DNA of 64,000 bases from Holtermannia corniformis. Its lineage: Eukaryota > Basidiomycota > Tremellomycetes > Holtermanniales. The first letter of the stretch is position 1. Every line of letters begins with the position of its first letter. Under the pieces are notes generated by a model that made no database searches, was not told the DNA's origin, and saw only the letters and a program-made list of their open reading frames with translations. The position numbers were made by a program, and so were the translations under genes. Positions 45,853 to 59,642 of the stretch are shown in pieces. Where the stretch lies: NCBI GenBank assembly GCA_001599935.1, contig BCIJ01000004.1, positions 100,271-164,270 on the forward strand. The letters are read 5' to 3'.

Positions 45853-46770
45853 TTTCTTTTTTGCGCGTTGCCTGCTCCGTCCTCTGTTTCCCTATTGACC
45901 CGGTCGCCTGCCTTGCGTACGGTAGCGCGGGAGTCTCGCCACTTCCTGACACTCCTTTCACAATCCCCGTCTTGACGGAGGTAGGGTTGCCACGTCGCTC
46001 CGTGGCACCACGCTCTAGGGATTGTGTTTTTGTGTCTGGCCCAAAGGCGATTTGAGTGAACGACTCTTTTGTATAGCTTTGTTGCGCTGTTGCGCTGTTT
46101 TCTAATGTATCCGGTCATCAAAGCTGCGGACTGAAGTCGGTGGTTATTGATCACTACTGCCCTACACGAGTGACTCCGGCCGGCGGTGATGCTGCTTCCA
46201 GTGGCGTTTGGGAGACACCTCTAGCAAGCGCTGTGGATGTGTACTGGACGTGGTCTTACTCGTGATTATACCGTCGTCAGCTTGCCGTCGGCGCAGATGA
46301 CGCCGCTTGAAGGACACATCGCAGATGTCTATTGCCCGATGGCGTGGTGCGGACTGATGCGACTTCGTGAGATCCGAGGGTCATACACTATTGACTCGTT
46401 GATCGCTGCGTTCTTTTGTTCCTCTTGTAGATCGTAGGCGCACAGTGAGCGCTGCCTGGACGGACAGATTGGCAAGAACGTCACCTTGACAGGACAGGTC
46501 CAGCGGTGAGCGATGCGCGCCAACGCTGGGCATGCCGTCTATGGGCCTGGCAAGGTTCACCCACTCTTTTGCGTCTGAGCCACAAATCATGCAAAAGCCT
46601 GACAGCTACAGCTTTTCTCGTACGCAATCTGTCGCGAGGGTTGTCTTGGTTGCGATCATCTCGATCAATCACTTGCAATGCGATGACCGATGGCTGATGT
46701 AAGCAATGATGCGATGAGGGCGTCGTGTCCACAACTCGATCGTGTCCGATACATACAGATCCGTGCTTGT
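45853..46770. other. intergenic stretch
   Basis: About 900 bp between tRNA-His copy 2 and the end of the GH5 gene. Beyond the tRNA terminator I see no coding frame with a recognisable domain and no further RNA gene. Confidence 0.4.
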
Positions 46771-49554
46771 CTACATTACAACACACTCGCCGGGACAAAT
46801 ATCGAGCCAACTGCCGCCTAGGGCTTCAGCGTCTTTTTCCCAGGCCATCGCGCCTCCCTTGCGCTTGACGGTGATCTGAACCGTGGTCGCACCAGCAAGC
46901 GGGGGCTTGTACCACCACTTGAGCGTCTGACCCTGTGTCTCCCATCTCCCCGTTGACACTGTCACATCGAGATCCAGAACCGGCGAGGCGACCCGAGATG
47001 TTGGGGTACCCGGTGCCGATTCGTTATTGAGTAGGCTCGCCTTGGAGTTGGCGAGCGAGCGAGAGACGTAGTCGTCGAGCTCACTGTCGCGCTGACCTAG
47101 CGAAGCGGCATAGTGCACGTAGGGTAGGTAGATCTCGGTCATGATCTCTTCACTTGCTTGGTCCTCGGCCGTCACATCGACAGTCAGCTTGAACGTCGAC
47201 GTCTTGATGTCGAAATCGAGTTGCTTGGGGCGGCCGACGGTTGCGACGGGGAAGGGGCGACAGAAAGCACCAATAGCGCGAGCTCCGTCAAGTAGCAATG
47301 CCGGGGAAATCTGTCCCGCCGCGATAGCCTCGGGTGAGACGTCTTTAGACGTCACTCGCGCCTTGGTCGACACGGCCAGCGTCGTCGAAGACGGATAGGC
47401 GGACGACGTCATGGAGAAACCATCCCTTTCACCCGCGGGTTCACCACTGGGAATCAGTGCTTGGTCGTCTGAACTCCACAGAGACAGATCCTCGCCGTTC
47501 CTACATTATCAGCCAAATCCAGTTGACAGCGGGTACTCACCATCGATCACTCCACTGGTGAGAGTGGTCCGGGCAGTACGTCCAGACTGTCCAGTTGAGG
47601 ACGTTTGGTCCGTCGGCCGCATTCAGGCTACAGTCGAGTGCGCGTTGCTGAGCTCCATAATCGCCCTTGTACTTGCCATTGTCGGTGTATCCGTACGATC
47701 GTTTGCCATCCTGGGCGTGTCAGCAACGCTCACGAGCGTAGCGGTACCCACCATATCGTACGGGATGCCAATCTCGCCAATCAGCGTCGGGAAAGCACCG
47801 ATTATCTCGGTATCCTGCTGCAAGATCCCGAGTTGCGACTGGATGGAAGCCCGAATCGCCGTCTCGCCAATTTTGACGGCCTGGAGGACGCTCCAGTACT
47901 TGCCCCGCAAAACGCCGAGCGCGTCGGCGTTGAACCAGTTCCAGTGCTTGGTGATCAACGTCAAGCCGTCATAGTAGTGCGGGGCACTGCACGCGCGAGA
48001 CTGCAAGTGTGATTTGGGCAGGGCAGGCGGTTGTTTGAATACTGGCGGTTGGATAAAATGGATGGCCTCGGGATGGTGGCGGCGAACGGCGGATGCGTAC
48101 TCGAGCCAGTGGAGACGCCAGTGGAACGCAACGTAGTCTACAGGCTCGTGGTCTGGGTTCGAAGGGATCGAGGCAAAGTACTCTGCGTCCAGCACGGCAG
48201 TCGTCTCGGGATTCCACACGCCGTGCTCGCCCCAGACTGGTGGTCAGTCATGTTCCCAGCTTGATAAAGAGCTTACTGCACGTGCCGAGTTTCCACTCAT
48301 CACCCCTCGTCCAGCCCCACTTGCCACCGCCTCGCGTCGCCTCTTCCTCCGGCTTGAGCCACAAGCGTGTCCCTTGCGGGTCCAGCACGACTTTACCAGC
48401 CTTTGTAGGTCCCAGAGCTCCAAAGTCCCAATTATCGACCTCGACGGCCATGCCCATGCCCAGCTTGAAGCCGTCATACGCCGTCGGTGTCGGTCCTTTT
48501 TTCAACGCCTGCGTCTTTGGCAACTCTGTGACATTGTGATGGCCGATCAAGCCTTCGCTCGGCTCGTTCATAGAGTCCCAACCGATGACACAGACGTCAT
48601 AGAGCACTTCTGGTGACTCCTTGATCCGCTTGGCGAGTTCTGCCACGGCGCCGATAAAGTGGTCTTGCAGGTAGGTCTGAATGTTGACGCCGTCAATGAT
48701 ACATTTGGGAGCATAGTCCTTGCCGCCGTAGAACAGGGTGAAGACGGTCTGTGATACGAGACGGGTATAGTTTGTTGACCATAGCATGGAAGGGGTACTG
48801 GCGGGATCGGGGGCGGAGGGCGAGGGGTACTCGCAGTACACGATGGCCGATGTCGTGGTCGTAATGTTGCGCGGATCGATCCCGCACGCATACAGCGTCC
48901 AGAGAGGAGCACCAGAGCCGCCAGAGAACCTCGACCACTACAGACGTCAACACGGCTGAGAGCTCGTCCAGTCTACGTACCACATCCTGGTGCGGATCCA
49001 TAAAGACCTGGGTTCGTTAGCAGGTGGTCATACCAGCGCACTGAACGCACTCTGAAGCCATACTCTTTGCACTTTACGAGGACCTGGATGATATAGTCCA
49101 TGTGCTCATAGTCAAACTTGCCACTGTCGGATCCTCAGCACATCGCACACACCGCCATCACTCACGGTCCCTCATGCTCCAACGCCTCCCACGTAAAGAC
49201 GTAGCGAAGCATGTTATAGCCCCATGCTCGCAGTCTAGCCAAGTGTACCTACGCGCAGTCAGCATACAAGGAAGCCAACAGTCCCGCAAAACCCACATCC
49301 GCACTCCCATCTTCGAGATCGAGAGGCTGACCGCCGAACCAGTTGTTCGACCCGCCGGCTTCCGCTTCCTCCCAGAAGCCCTCGAGCCGCTCTCCAGGCT
49401 GATGGGCCGGGGCTTTCGTCGAGCCCGAGAGGTTGACACCGCGCAGGAGGACTGCACGACCATGCACGTCCCGGAAGTGGAGCGAGTCGGCGTGGATGTA
49501 TTCTGGCGGGACCGAGTTGCCTGTGACGGGCGAGAGGGCAGGCGTGGGCGACAT
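46771..49554 (-). CDS. GH5 endoglycoceramidase-related glycolipid beta-glucosidase (EGCrP/Sgl1-like)
   Basis: This is a glycoside hydrolase of family 5 related to fungal enzymes that remove glucose from glucosylceramide or steryl glucosides. From the start at 49554 the N-terminal block reads LHFRDVHGRAVLLRGVNLSG and NNWFGGQPLDLED. VFMDPHQDV, PLWTLYACGIDP and the acid/base Glu in VIGWDSMNEPSEGLIGHH follow. The nucleophile Glu is in LIGEIGIPYDM, then WTYCPDHSHQWSD. A C-terminal beta-sandwich-type extension of about 210 residues ends GSWLDICPGECVVM. No signal peptide is evident. An in-frame upstream ATG at 49590 (MFDSVGEHHQRT) is possible. Substrate choice between ceramide and sterol glucosides is not decidable by eye. 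Confidence 0.85.
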
Positions 49555-49768
49555 GGTACGCTGGTGGTGCTCTCCGACGCTGTCAAACAACGCCGTCGTG
49601 CAATCGTCCCACCCAGTCGCGCGTCAGGCGACGTCGACGATCCCGATGATTTGCCGGCTCGTGGCACACTGCGCAGCCATCGAATGCATCCAGTCTCGAA
49701 CAACTTCAATGTCATCTCTGCTCTCTGCTTCTTTACTCTCCGGTCATCTGGATCGCACACGTAAACGC

Positions 49769-51313
<1,545 letters not shown>

Positions 51314-51750
51314 GATGGGCTGCGGGTGATAGTGAGTGGATGCTGTGGGATCGACGGTGAGGTCGATGCGGAGGAGAGCTGAAGGGGGCGGCGTTCTGGC
51401 TGGTGCGAGTCGTAATGCTCCCGCATGTGGCAGGTGATGTCATGTGATCCAACGGAGGGTTTATCCTCGACCGTGGCGAACGGACGCCATCTCGGATGGC
51501 AGGCTAGGCCTTTGGTGAGCGTAAAGGTGTAATGAGAAAGGTGTTTGGGCCGCATGAGGATAACATTGGGCTAGTGGAAGGACTGGAACGTAAGCGGTCG
51601 CTGATTGGAGTGGCTGACCCCGAGCGGCAGAATAGGATTCTAGCATTCTGTAGTGATACATTGCGAGGGGTGCGGCTACGGATACAGTAACTGAGTCGAG
51701 ATACTAGAGCGGTGCGATACGATAAACCAGTGACAACAGCCCGCGTCGGT

Positions 51751-53245
51751 CTAAAAGTCCGCGTCGGTCGCAAATCGGAATTGTCCCGCCGGCTCGTCTG
51801 GCCGTACAGAGACGTTGGGCTTTTGATACGATGATACGCGCGACTCGAAAAAGTCTGGCGAACGAGCAGGTCAATGACAGCCATGTCCATGCTGTGTAAG
51901 ACGCACTGGCTTTGCCTTGGAGCGAGATGAGCTCCATCCACTCGAAAGGGTTGGTGGCGCGGTAGATCTTGGGATAGCCAAGCGCTTGCACCAGGCGATC
52001 GGCCACAAACTCGATATACTGGCCCATGAGCTATCTCTCGTCAGCCTCCTCTAACTTGGTCGTGCGAAGCCCAACGCACCGCAGCGTTGATCCCAATCAG
52101 CGCACAGGGCAACGCGTCACACAAAAACTCCTTCTCGATCCTGACCGCCTCCTCGACAATCTCCCGCACCTCGTATTCTGCGCACCGATGATGCAGGTGA
52201 TCATACATTAGGCAAGCGAAATCCGTGTGCGTGCCTTCGTCGCGCGAGATGAGTTCGTTGGAGAATGTGAGGCCCGGCATGAGGCCGCGTTTCTTGAGCC
52301 AGAAGATGGCGGCGAAGGAGCCGCTGAAGAAGATGCCTTCGACGCAGGCGAAAGCTACGAGTCGTGTCCGGAAGGGCTGAGCGGAGTCAGCAAACCTTGT
52401 CGAGTTTGGCGGTAAGCTCACCAGCTCTGGTGTAATCCACTTCAAAGCCCAATGCGCCTTCTTCTGAATCGCAGGTACTATTCAAATCAGCTTCCCCAAC
52501 TGAATTGACCGACGGAACTCACTCCGATCAATCGCTTCGAACAACTCGCGCTTCTCCTCGCTGCCCCTCACATACGTATCAATCAAGAGACTATACGTCT
52601 CCGAGTGCACATTCTCCATCATTGCCTGAAACGCATAGAAGCACCGAGCCTCGGCGCATTGGACCTCAAGCGCAAACTGCGAAATCAGGTTTTCTGCTGA
52701 TAGTCAGCCTCGGTAATAAAGTGTGTAGGCTCGAACACCAACCTCCGACGATGCCATCACTGGCCGCGAAGAACGCTAGTATTCCTATGAAATGTCAGAT
52801 TGGTATGGAAGGACCGAGAGCCGTGCTCACGCGTGATGAAATATCTCTCTCCGTCGGTCAAACTCTCAAAGTCTCTGACATCATATTGCAAGTTGATCTC
52901 CTCGGCGGTCCAATTACTATCACGATCAGCCAGTGTCTCCTTGAACTGGTAGAGCACTGACCTCGCTTGTGCCGCCTTGTACGCAGACCAGATCTAGGCG
53001 ACAGTCAGCACTGTGTGCAAGCAATATCACTCGCAACACACATCATGATAGCGGATGGGGAACAGCACGAAGCGTGATGAGCTCTCCTGCAGGATCTCTT
53101 CATCTGCCTCTTCGGGGAATCGTCTTGCCTCTAGCTTCTTCTCTGTGAGGCTTGCGATCTTGTTCTTGGGTGATGTGGAACACTCTGCAAGATGACTCTC
53201 GACTAGCGACAGCTGGGCCAGAGTCGCAGCTGTTTGATCGACCAT
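51751..53245 (-). CDS. RNR2: ribonucleotide reductase small subunit (R2)
   Basis: This is the di-iron/tyrosyl-radical subunit that drives deoxyribonucleotide synthesis. From [19 protein letters not shown] at 53245 the family core starts at [73 protein letters not shown] and [18 protein letters not shown] carry the iron ligands. [19 protein letters not shown] and [16 protein letters not shown] come next. The last exon codes [17 protein letters not shown] and ends FRFATDADF, the tail that docks on the large subunit. The final intron uses donor GTGCGT so that A|AC makes the Asn. Cell-cycle promoter elements were not identified. Confidence 0.95.
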
Positions 53246-53547
53246 GATCGCTCCCGGTCACCGAGTGATGGTCGAAGCTCGGGACGATACAAGCGCTGCG
53301 GCGCTATCTGGATGAGTTGCAAAACTTTATAGATTCAGTCTCGACTTCTCCGCTTACGTTTTGCCCAACTCGGTCCAAATGTTTGAGCAGACAACGAGCT
53401 CCTTGAAATCCGTTGCCACCCACGATCGGAAATGGTAACGATCGGACTTCGGATGTCCGAGCACGTGATCCGAGATTTCCGAGAAAGCGCGGACCTCTTT
53501 GTCTGTTCGCATTGACGCAAGAGCTGTAGACCGATAACGGGGCAGCC

Positions 53548-56540
53548 ATGCTCAAGAGCACAAAAGCTTGCAGGAGGTGCTCCATCACGGAGCTCGCGCA
53601 CCTGTGCCGTGCGTTCACGACAACGGCCAGTGGACAGGAGGGCGCAGCTGGTTCGAGCTCGTTTGCGAAACGACAAGGAGCGGTTCCGCCAGCTCGCGAC
53701 TGGGGCGCGCTCAAGCCTAAAGCGGAGCCTGCGAGAGATCCGACGCCATCAAAGCCGAAGAATGGAGCAAGGGGCCCGATCCGCAGCACTTCGCTCATCG
53801 ACAGCGTCCGTCAGGGGATCAAAGGCGAAAAGGTGATTGCACCGCGATTGCAACGCGACAAGACCAAGTTCGGACTCAGTGATGGCGGACCCAAAGCTGA
53901 GAGGGTAGCACCGCGTCCCTCACCGCCACATCTGGACACACAGCGCGCTCAAGATCATACTAGCGCGAACAAATGGGAGAAGAATGGCGAATCGTCGCGG
54001 TTCACACCAAGGGAGACCATCGAACCGGTAGAGGATACCGATGATCGGCATGGGCGGCGCGGCGGGAGACCGGAGAAGCATGGGAAGAGTCGCGGCTCGT
54101 TGATCCATGGCGATGTCCAGGCTGAGCTTCCAAGCCGACAACATCGGCATACGAGCAAGGAGGCTCCGGCTGCCAAGGCCAAGGTGCCCAAGACCAAGAA
54201 AGCAGTCAAGGACACCGAGGATAAGGCTCCAGCGGAGGTTTATATACCAAGCACGGTGACTGTCGGGCAGATGGCCAAGCTCTGCGGCAAAAAGCTTTGT
54301 GCGTCACCTGACATATTGCCACTGGATACGGCTGACAAAGTGTAGTTCTGATCCAACGGATCGCTTCGCGTTTGGGAATGTCTGAGGATCAACAGCGCTC
54401 AGACTACAGTGCGTTGATGTGAGGTCATAATCACTTAACAATCGTAACACCACGCAGTTCTCACCGCCGACGAAGCGAGCGGTATCGCGCTGGAATTCGA
54501 CATGATTCCAGTCGTCGATGACGACAAGGCATTCGACATCTTCCCAGAGTGGGTGCAACGAGGCGGAGCTGATCACACGGCTGATGATACACAGCTCCGA
54601 AACTAGCGATGCGGTCAACGACCTACCCCGACCTCCAGTGTGAGTTTTGTCATCGTTGTATAACCAATCTACCAACGGATGCTGATATCCCTCAGAGTCA
54701 CCATCATGGGTCACGTCGATCACGGCAAAACCACCCTGCTCGACTCACTCCGGCATACGTCCGTTGCGTCCGGTGAAGCGGGTGGCATCACTCAACATAT
54801 CGGTGCTTTCTCCGTACCGCTCTCGTCCATGGTCCCCGGGCCATCATACGCAGATTCCAAAGCGACAATCACATTCTTAGATACACCGGGTCATGCTGCG
54901 TTCACTGCCATGCGCGCGCGCGGGGCGTCCGTGACGGACATTGTGGTTTTGGTCGTGGCGGCAGATGATGGCGTCATGCCACAAACGAAGGAGGTCTTGG
55001 ACTTGGTCAAGGCAGAAGGGGACAAGGTGGGCCTCGTGGTTGCCATCAATAAATGCGACAAGCCCGGGTTGGACTTTGTGAGTTGTAGACGAACATGTCA
55101 AACCCAACATCCACTGACTTTGGATCTAGTCGAGAGTCAAGAGCGCGCTGGGCGCTGAAGGCATCCTGCTCGAGGAGGATGGAGGCGAGGTACCATCTGT
55201 CAAGGTCTCGGGGCTGGCGGGCACGGGCCTCGACGACCTGGTCGAGACCTTGTCGACTGTAGCCGAGATGCGCGATCTGAAAGCAAGGCAGGAGGGCAAA
55301 GCCGAGGGCTACGTGCTCGAAGCGCGCGTTGAGAAAGGTCGAGGGTGAGTTTGACTTCTTGCCAGCAGCTTGTGCTGATTCCATCAGCAACGTTGCGACC
55401 GTTCTGGTGACGAAGGGCACGCTCCGAGCGGGCGCCAGCATTGTCTCCGGTACGACATGGTGCCGAGTTCGACAGATGCAGGACGATCGAGGCAAGGCTA
55501 TCAGGGAGGCGCTACCCGGTGCACCCGTGACCGTCACTGGGTGGAAAGATGTACCGCACGCGGGCGACGAGCTGCTCGAAGCAATTGGCGGGGAAGGCGA
55601 TGCCAAGAAGGCGATCACCAACCGTCTGCGTGAGCAAGAGCGCCAAAAGCTCATGGCCGATGTGGAGAAGATCAACGTCAAGAGACGCGAGGAGCGCATG
55701 AGGGCTGAGAAGGAGGAAGAGGATGCGGTGGCCATCGAAGCGGCTGGCGGCAACGTCGCGCAGGCACAGGCAATCGCGGCCAAGAAGCTCGCCAAGGAGG
55801 AGGCCGAACATGGCTTCAAGGAGCTTCGATTGGTCATCAAAGCAGATGTGAGCGGCACTGTCGAGGCCGTCTGCGGCTCCCTCGAAGGGATTGGCAACAA
55901 GGAAGCCGGTGTCAAGATCATCCACACGGGTGTAGGGGATGTGACAGAGTCGGATGTGGCATTGGCCGAGGCAGCTCAAGGTACGTTGCGAAATGGTGAA
56001 TGACCTCAAGCTAACGTCGGTAGGCATGGTCATCGGTTTCTCCGTCAACGCCTCGCGCACAATCCAAGGACACGCAGCGACTCTTGCCGTGCCCCTCCAC
56101 CTCGAGTCGGTCATCTACCGCCTGATCGATACCGTCCGCAGCAAGGTGGCTGCGCTGCTCCCGCCGATCATCGAGACAAGAGTCACGGGCGAAGCGGTCG
56201 TCCAGCAACTCTTCAGCATCAAGGTCGGGCGCAATTCTGTCACGGTCGCTGGATGTCGAGTCGCAAACGGTGTCATCGGCAAACACGATGGCGTTCGGGT
56301 GCTTCGGGGTGCCGACCGCGCCGTCGTTTTCGAAGGTGATTGATCGGTTGATCGGATTACATACACAACCGCTTGCTGACAGGTGCAGGCACCCTCGACA
56401 CCTTGAAGCATGTCAAGACGGATGTCACTGAAGTCCGCAAGGGCACACAGTGCGGTCTCTCGATCCACGGCTTTGATGGTATTCAAGAGGGCGACGAGGT
56501 TGTCACATTCACTTCGTTTGAGAAGCCGCGCGAGCTGTAG
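53548..56540 (+). CDS. IFM1: mitochondrial translation initiation factor IF-2
   Basis: This is the GTPase that brings initiator tRNA to the mitochondrial small ribosomal subunit. A basic presequence ([20 protein letters not shown]) is followed by about 200 residues of low-complexity Lys/Pro/Arg-rich sequence. An IF-2N-like helix bundle ([27 protein letters not shown]) precedes the G domain: [37 protein letters not shown] and [11 protein letters not shown]. Domains II-IV include [34 protein letters not shown] and [19 protein letters not shown], ending [11 protein letters not shown]. Joining FPE to [14 protein letters not shown] needs a 42-nt intron near 54547-54588. A coiled-coil-like insert (about 55600-55760) lies between domains II and III. 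Confidence 0.93.
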
Positions 56541-56698
56541 CGGCGTCCGCATGCATTGTATCCCAGCTCGATATGATACCGTTCGCTCCTACAACAGTTC
56601 GACCCGAGTGCCATTTGCGACCGAAAGCCGATGATGCCGTAACCCGCCGTCTTTCTGGCGACGGCGAGCGCCAGTGTCTGTACTTGACAACCATCGCA

Positions 56699-57743
56699 AT
56701 GTCTCTTCGCACCCTTGCCATCAATCGTGCTCTCAAGCAGACCGTTGCTCCGCGTTTCACCACACCAAAGTGAGTGTCGAACAGTCGCCGGGCAGCCAGA
56801 GCTGAGCTCGGGCCGACCGGCGAGTGACGTCTGGCGCTGCCGGGCTTTGACGTGATCGAGCATCGGGAAGTAGGCTCACACGCCGCAGGTTGATTCCAGC
56901 AACGTCAAGACTGTTCACAACCACCCCATCCACCAACTTCAGCTCAACCCCAAAGATGGGTATGTGGCTAATTGTACTACACAAGTCGGCAGCGTGCTGA
57001 TGGTGCACGCAAAGCCTCTATTCTCGCCTCCACCGCTGCCGCTGCCCACAGCGCCGTCGCATCGCTTGCGTCGGTGTCGCCAGTCAAGGTTGGAGACAAG
57101 TTCCCTGATGCCACCGTCAAGGTCAACGACCCGTATGTCGCTCGTGTTCGCCCCGTAGTACCTCGTTGCTGACGGCCCCGCAGCGACAGCACTATCAACT
57201 TCTCAACGCTGAGCGGCAAGAACATCATCGTCGCCGTCCCTGGAGCGTACGTCGTGCAGCGTGTCACTGCGCATCACGCCTAACGACCGCAGCTTTACCC
57301 CGTCGTGCTCGTCTCAAGTACCTGGCTACATTGCCAAGTACGACGAGTTTGCCGCCAAGGGCGTCAAGGACATCTACGTCGTCTCGGTTAACGACATCTT
57401 TGTCGTCAACGCATGGAAGGAGAAGCTGTCTGCCGAGAAGGCGACCAAGGTCATCTTCAGTGCGTAGAGCTGGCGGCGTCTATCAGGGCTGTACTCACGG
57501 CGCTGCTAGCTGGCGACGACACTGCCAAGCTCGCATCCGCGCTCGGCCTCGTCCTCGATGCTCAAAGCGTCCTCGGCGGTCCGCGTCTTAAGCGCGCCGT
57601 GATTGTCGTCGATGATGGCAAGATTTCGCACCTCGCTGTCGAGGACGCGCCTCCTGAGGGTGAGTTGATATTTCGTCACTCTGGGCATCACTGACAGTGC
57701 AGTCACCGTCACGGCTGCCGAGAGCGTCCTCAAGGCTATCTAG
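56699..57743 (+). CDS. Prx5/Ahp1-type peroxiredoxin, probably mitochondrial
   Basis: This is a thiol peroxidase of the Prx5 group. An N-terminal basic stretch (MSLRTLAINRALKQTVAPRF) looks like a mitochondrial presequence. VSPVKVGDKFPDATVKV and LSGKNIIVAVPGAFTPSCSS follow, with the peroxidatic Cys in TPSCS, then QVPGYIAKYDEFAAKGVKDI, VVSVNDIFVVNAWKEKL and LDAQSVLGGPRLKRAVIV. The end VTVTAAESVLKAI is typical. No second conserved resolving Cys is obvious in the C-terminal half, so a 1-Cys mechanism is possible. Small exons and five or six introns are needed. Confidence 0.88.
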
Positions 57744-57820
57744 ATGCGTCTGCAAAGGAACAATGTGAATACCGAAAGCCGTGTAGCCAAGAAGATGCAT
57801 CAGATAGTGATACGAGCTTC

Positions 57821-58886
57821 TCAAATGACAAAAGCCAAGCCCATCCCTGCAACCATAGAAGGGAAGAACCACTGCAAGCCAGCCCACGGAACCAGTCCAG
57901 CTATCGCAGCTCCGGCTTTGACCACGGCCGGACCAGGACAGACGCCGGCGAGACCCCATCCGACTCCAAAGATCGCCGCGCCGGCGATCAACCGACCGTC
58001 AATCTCTGTCGATGTAGGGATCGCCCACTTGGCCGCGTGTTTGGGCTTCTGACCGAGTCTCGGCTTGATGCTCTGGTAGAAGTGCCGCATGTTGGGCAGG
58101 ACGCCGGATAGGACCAGCATCCCAAGCGAAGGGTCCCACACTGCGGGCTTCTCAAAGTGCATAAAGCCGAGCACCTTGGCGGGTGACAGCATGCCGCTGT
58201 ACGCCAGGCCGACGCTGAAGATCAAGCCGGTCGCGAAGGGGGTGAACTGAGGGGCGTTGTTGGATGTTAGAACTGCGACCAGGCGAGCAATTGGCGCCAC
58301 GGCGACAAGGGGGATGAGAGATGCCATGTCGCTTGGGATCAGGGCGGGCTTGGCTGATGCGGCGATCAAGCCCGGGAGGGGGAAATAGTGGGTTGTGAAA
58401 GTAGCAGTGGAGAAGAAGACTGCCGTTGCTGTCAAAGACCGAATGGACAGTCGGGACACGCCACAGAGAAAGTGGCCACTGGGAAGCGTCAGCAACGACT
58501 ACAGTGGCCGACAAGGTCTCGCAAACCTTGTACACCCATTGCCAAGCTACAGGCCGGTCAACGACGTCCAATCATCCCATGTCGCGACTCACTTTGCTGC
58601 CAAAGCCGACCAACAATCCAGCCAGTACCATCCGCCATACCTCGACTTGACCTCCCAGCTCATGCAGTGCCAAGATGTCACCCTTGCCGGTCCCTTTGAG
58701 CACGGCCGGACCCACAGCGAGCCCAAGCAATGCCAACCATCTCCACTTTTCTCGACGCGTCGGTCCGAAGAGTGCACCGCTAAAGATACCGGATATGCCA
58801 AAGACGCGTCCGGTATCGGCGAGGAAGTTCGACGTAGAGATGTGTAGGAGCAGGCCGCCGATCAGCGAGTGCACGGGCGTGAACAT
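57821..58886 (-). CDS. YeeE/YedE (sulphur transport, TsuA-like) membrane protein
   Basis: This is a polytopic membrane protein related to bacterial TsuA/YedE thiosulfate transporters. It starts MFTPVHSLIGGLLLHISTS. FLADTGRVFGISGIFSGALF and further helices follow. The conserved substrate path is assembled across introns: a 20-nt exon (58527-58546) gives LGNGCTS and the next gives GHFLCGVSRLSIRSL. The second repeat has LAGVCPGPAVV. The three Cys positions match those implicated in thiosulfate passage in the bacterial protein. The frame extends to 58949 only from a TTG codon, so I use the ATG at 58886. It is convergent with the peroxiredoxin gene. Confidence 0.86.
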
Positions 58887-58945
58887 TGGGTAACCGTGCT
58901 GGAGGCCAACGAGCTCGACTTTATCTGCATCCGTGGCGGTGGCGA

Positions 58946-58978
58946 TCAAAGGCCGTTCAAAGGCCGTTCAAAGGCCGT
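58946..58978. repeat. three tandem copies of an 11-bp unit
   Basis: The unit TCAAAGGCCGT occurs three times head to tail with no mismatches, 60 bp upstream of the chosen start of the YeeE/YedE gene. It could be a simple slippage repeat or a regulatory array in that promoter. Confidence 0.85.
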
Positions 58979-59102
58979 GCCAAGGCTGACGATCACGGCT
59001 CCTAGGCCGCTGCGGACAGCATGGACAGCAAAAGTCTGCATTGGCACCAGTTTAGCCTGTACAAGGAACGCGAGTCGCGAGTGCTGTCAGCTTGCTGTCG
59101 AC

Positions 59103-59513
59103 CTAGCCTTCTTGGCAGCCGCGTTTAAGGACTGCTCCTTGCGCATGTCTGTCTGCATAGACATTGCTTGTTCCAATCCAGCGGTAGGTCGCTACGAGGT
59201 CGAGTTCTTCCCCTTCCGATAATCGCAGATATTGCTTGTAGACAATCTTGTTTGCGTCGGGCGTTCTATGGAAGACGTAGCGGCTCACGGTGCCATTCCG
59301 TTCGTGCACGTCTAGTGGCTCATCGAAAGTAATTTCGTTTGTTGCGCGTGATTCCATTGCGATGAATGTGGTTGTGCAACCGGAGATGGGAGACTCTGCT
59401 CTTTGACAACGGCGTGCAAGCGAAGTCCTGCATATGCAACAAAAAGGAAAGGCCACTGCAAGCCCAAAAAATGCGAGATGATAAGTGAAGACCGCCCTGG
59501 CAATACTTGTCAT
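59103..59513 (-). CDS. small hypothetical protein with a hydrophobic N-terminus
   Basis: An intron-free frame of 136 codons begins MTSIARAVFTYHLAFFGLAV with a hydrophobic segment that could be a signal peptide or a TM helix. A polar region with TFDEPLDVHERNGTVSRYVF and RLSEGEELDLVATYRWIG follows. I recognise no domain. The stop is followed by an apparently clean gap before the YeeE/YedE gene. It may be real, but could also be part of a spliced gene. Confidence 0.35.
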   Translation of the reverse strand: MTSIARAVFTYHLAFFGLAVAFPFCCICRTSLARRCQRAESPISGCTTTFIAMESRATNEITFDEPLDVHERNGTVSRYVFHRTPDANKIVYKQYLRLSEGEELDLVATYRWIGTSNVYADRHAQGAVLKRGCQEG

Positions 59514-59642
59514 GATTCTCGAGGTAGGTTAATGAACAATGAACGACACACAGAATCTTTGCTGTGACAGCTAACACCGTCACATTAGTGTGATAAGTTA
59601 TTGTTGACGTGGCTCAATGAAGAGAAGCAAGTCAAAGCGCGG

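Noticed and set aside
58887..58949. Longer N-terminus for the YeeE/YedE protein
   Set aside because: The frame begins with TTG and runs into the 11-bp repeat; the first ATG at 58886 matches the family start.
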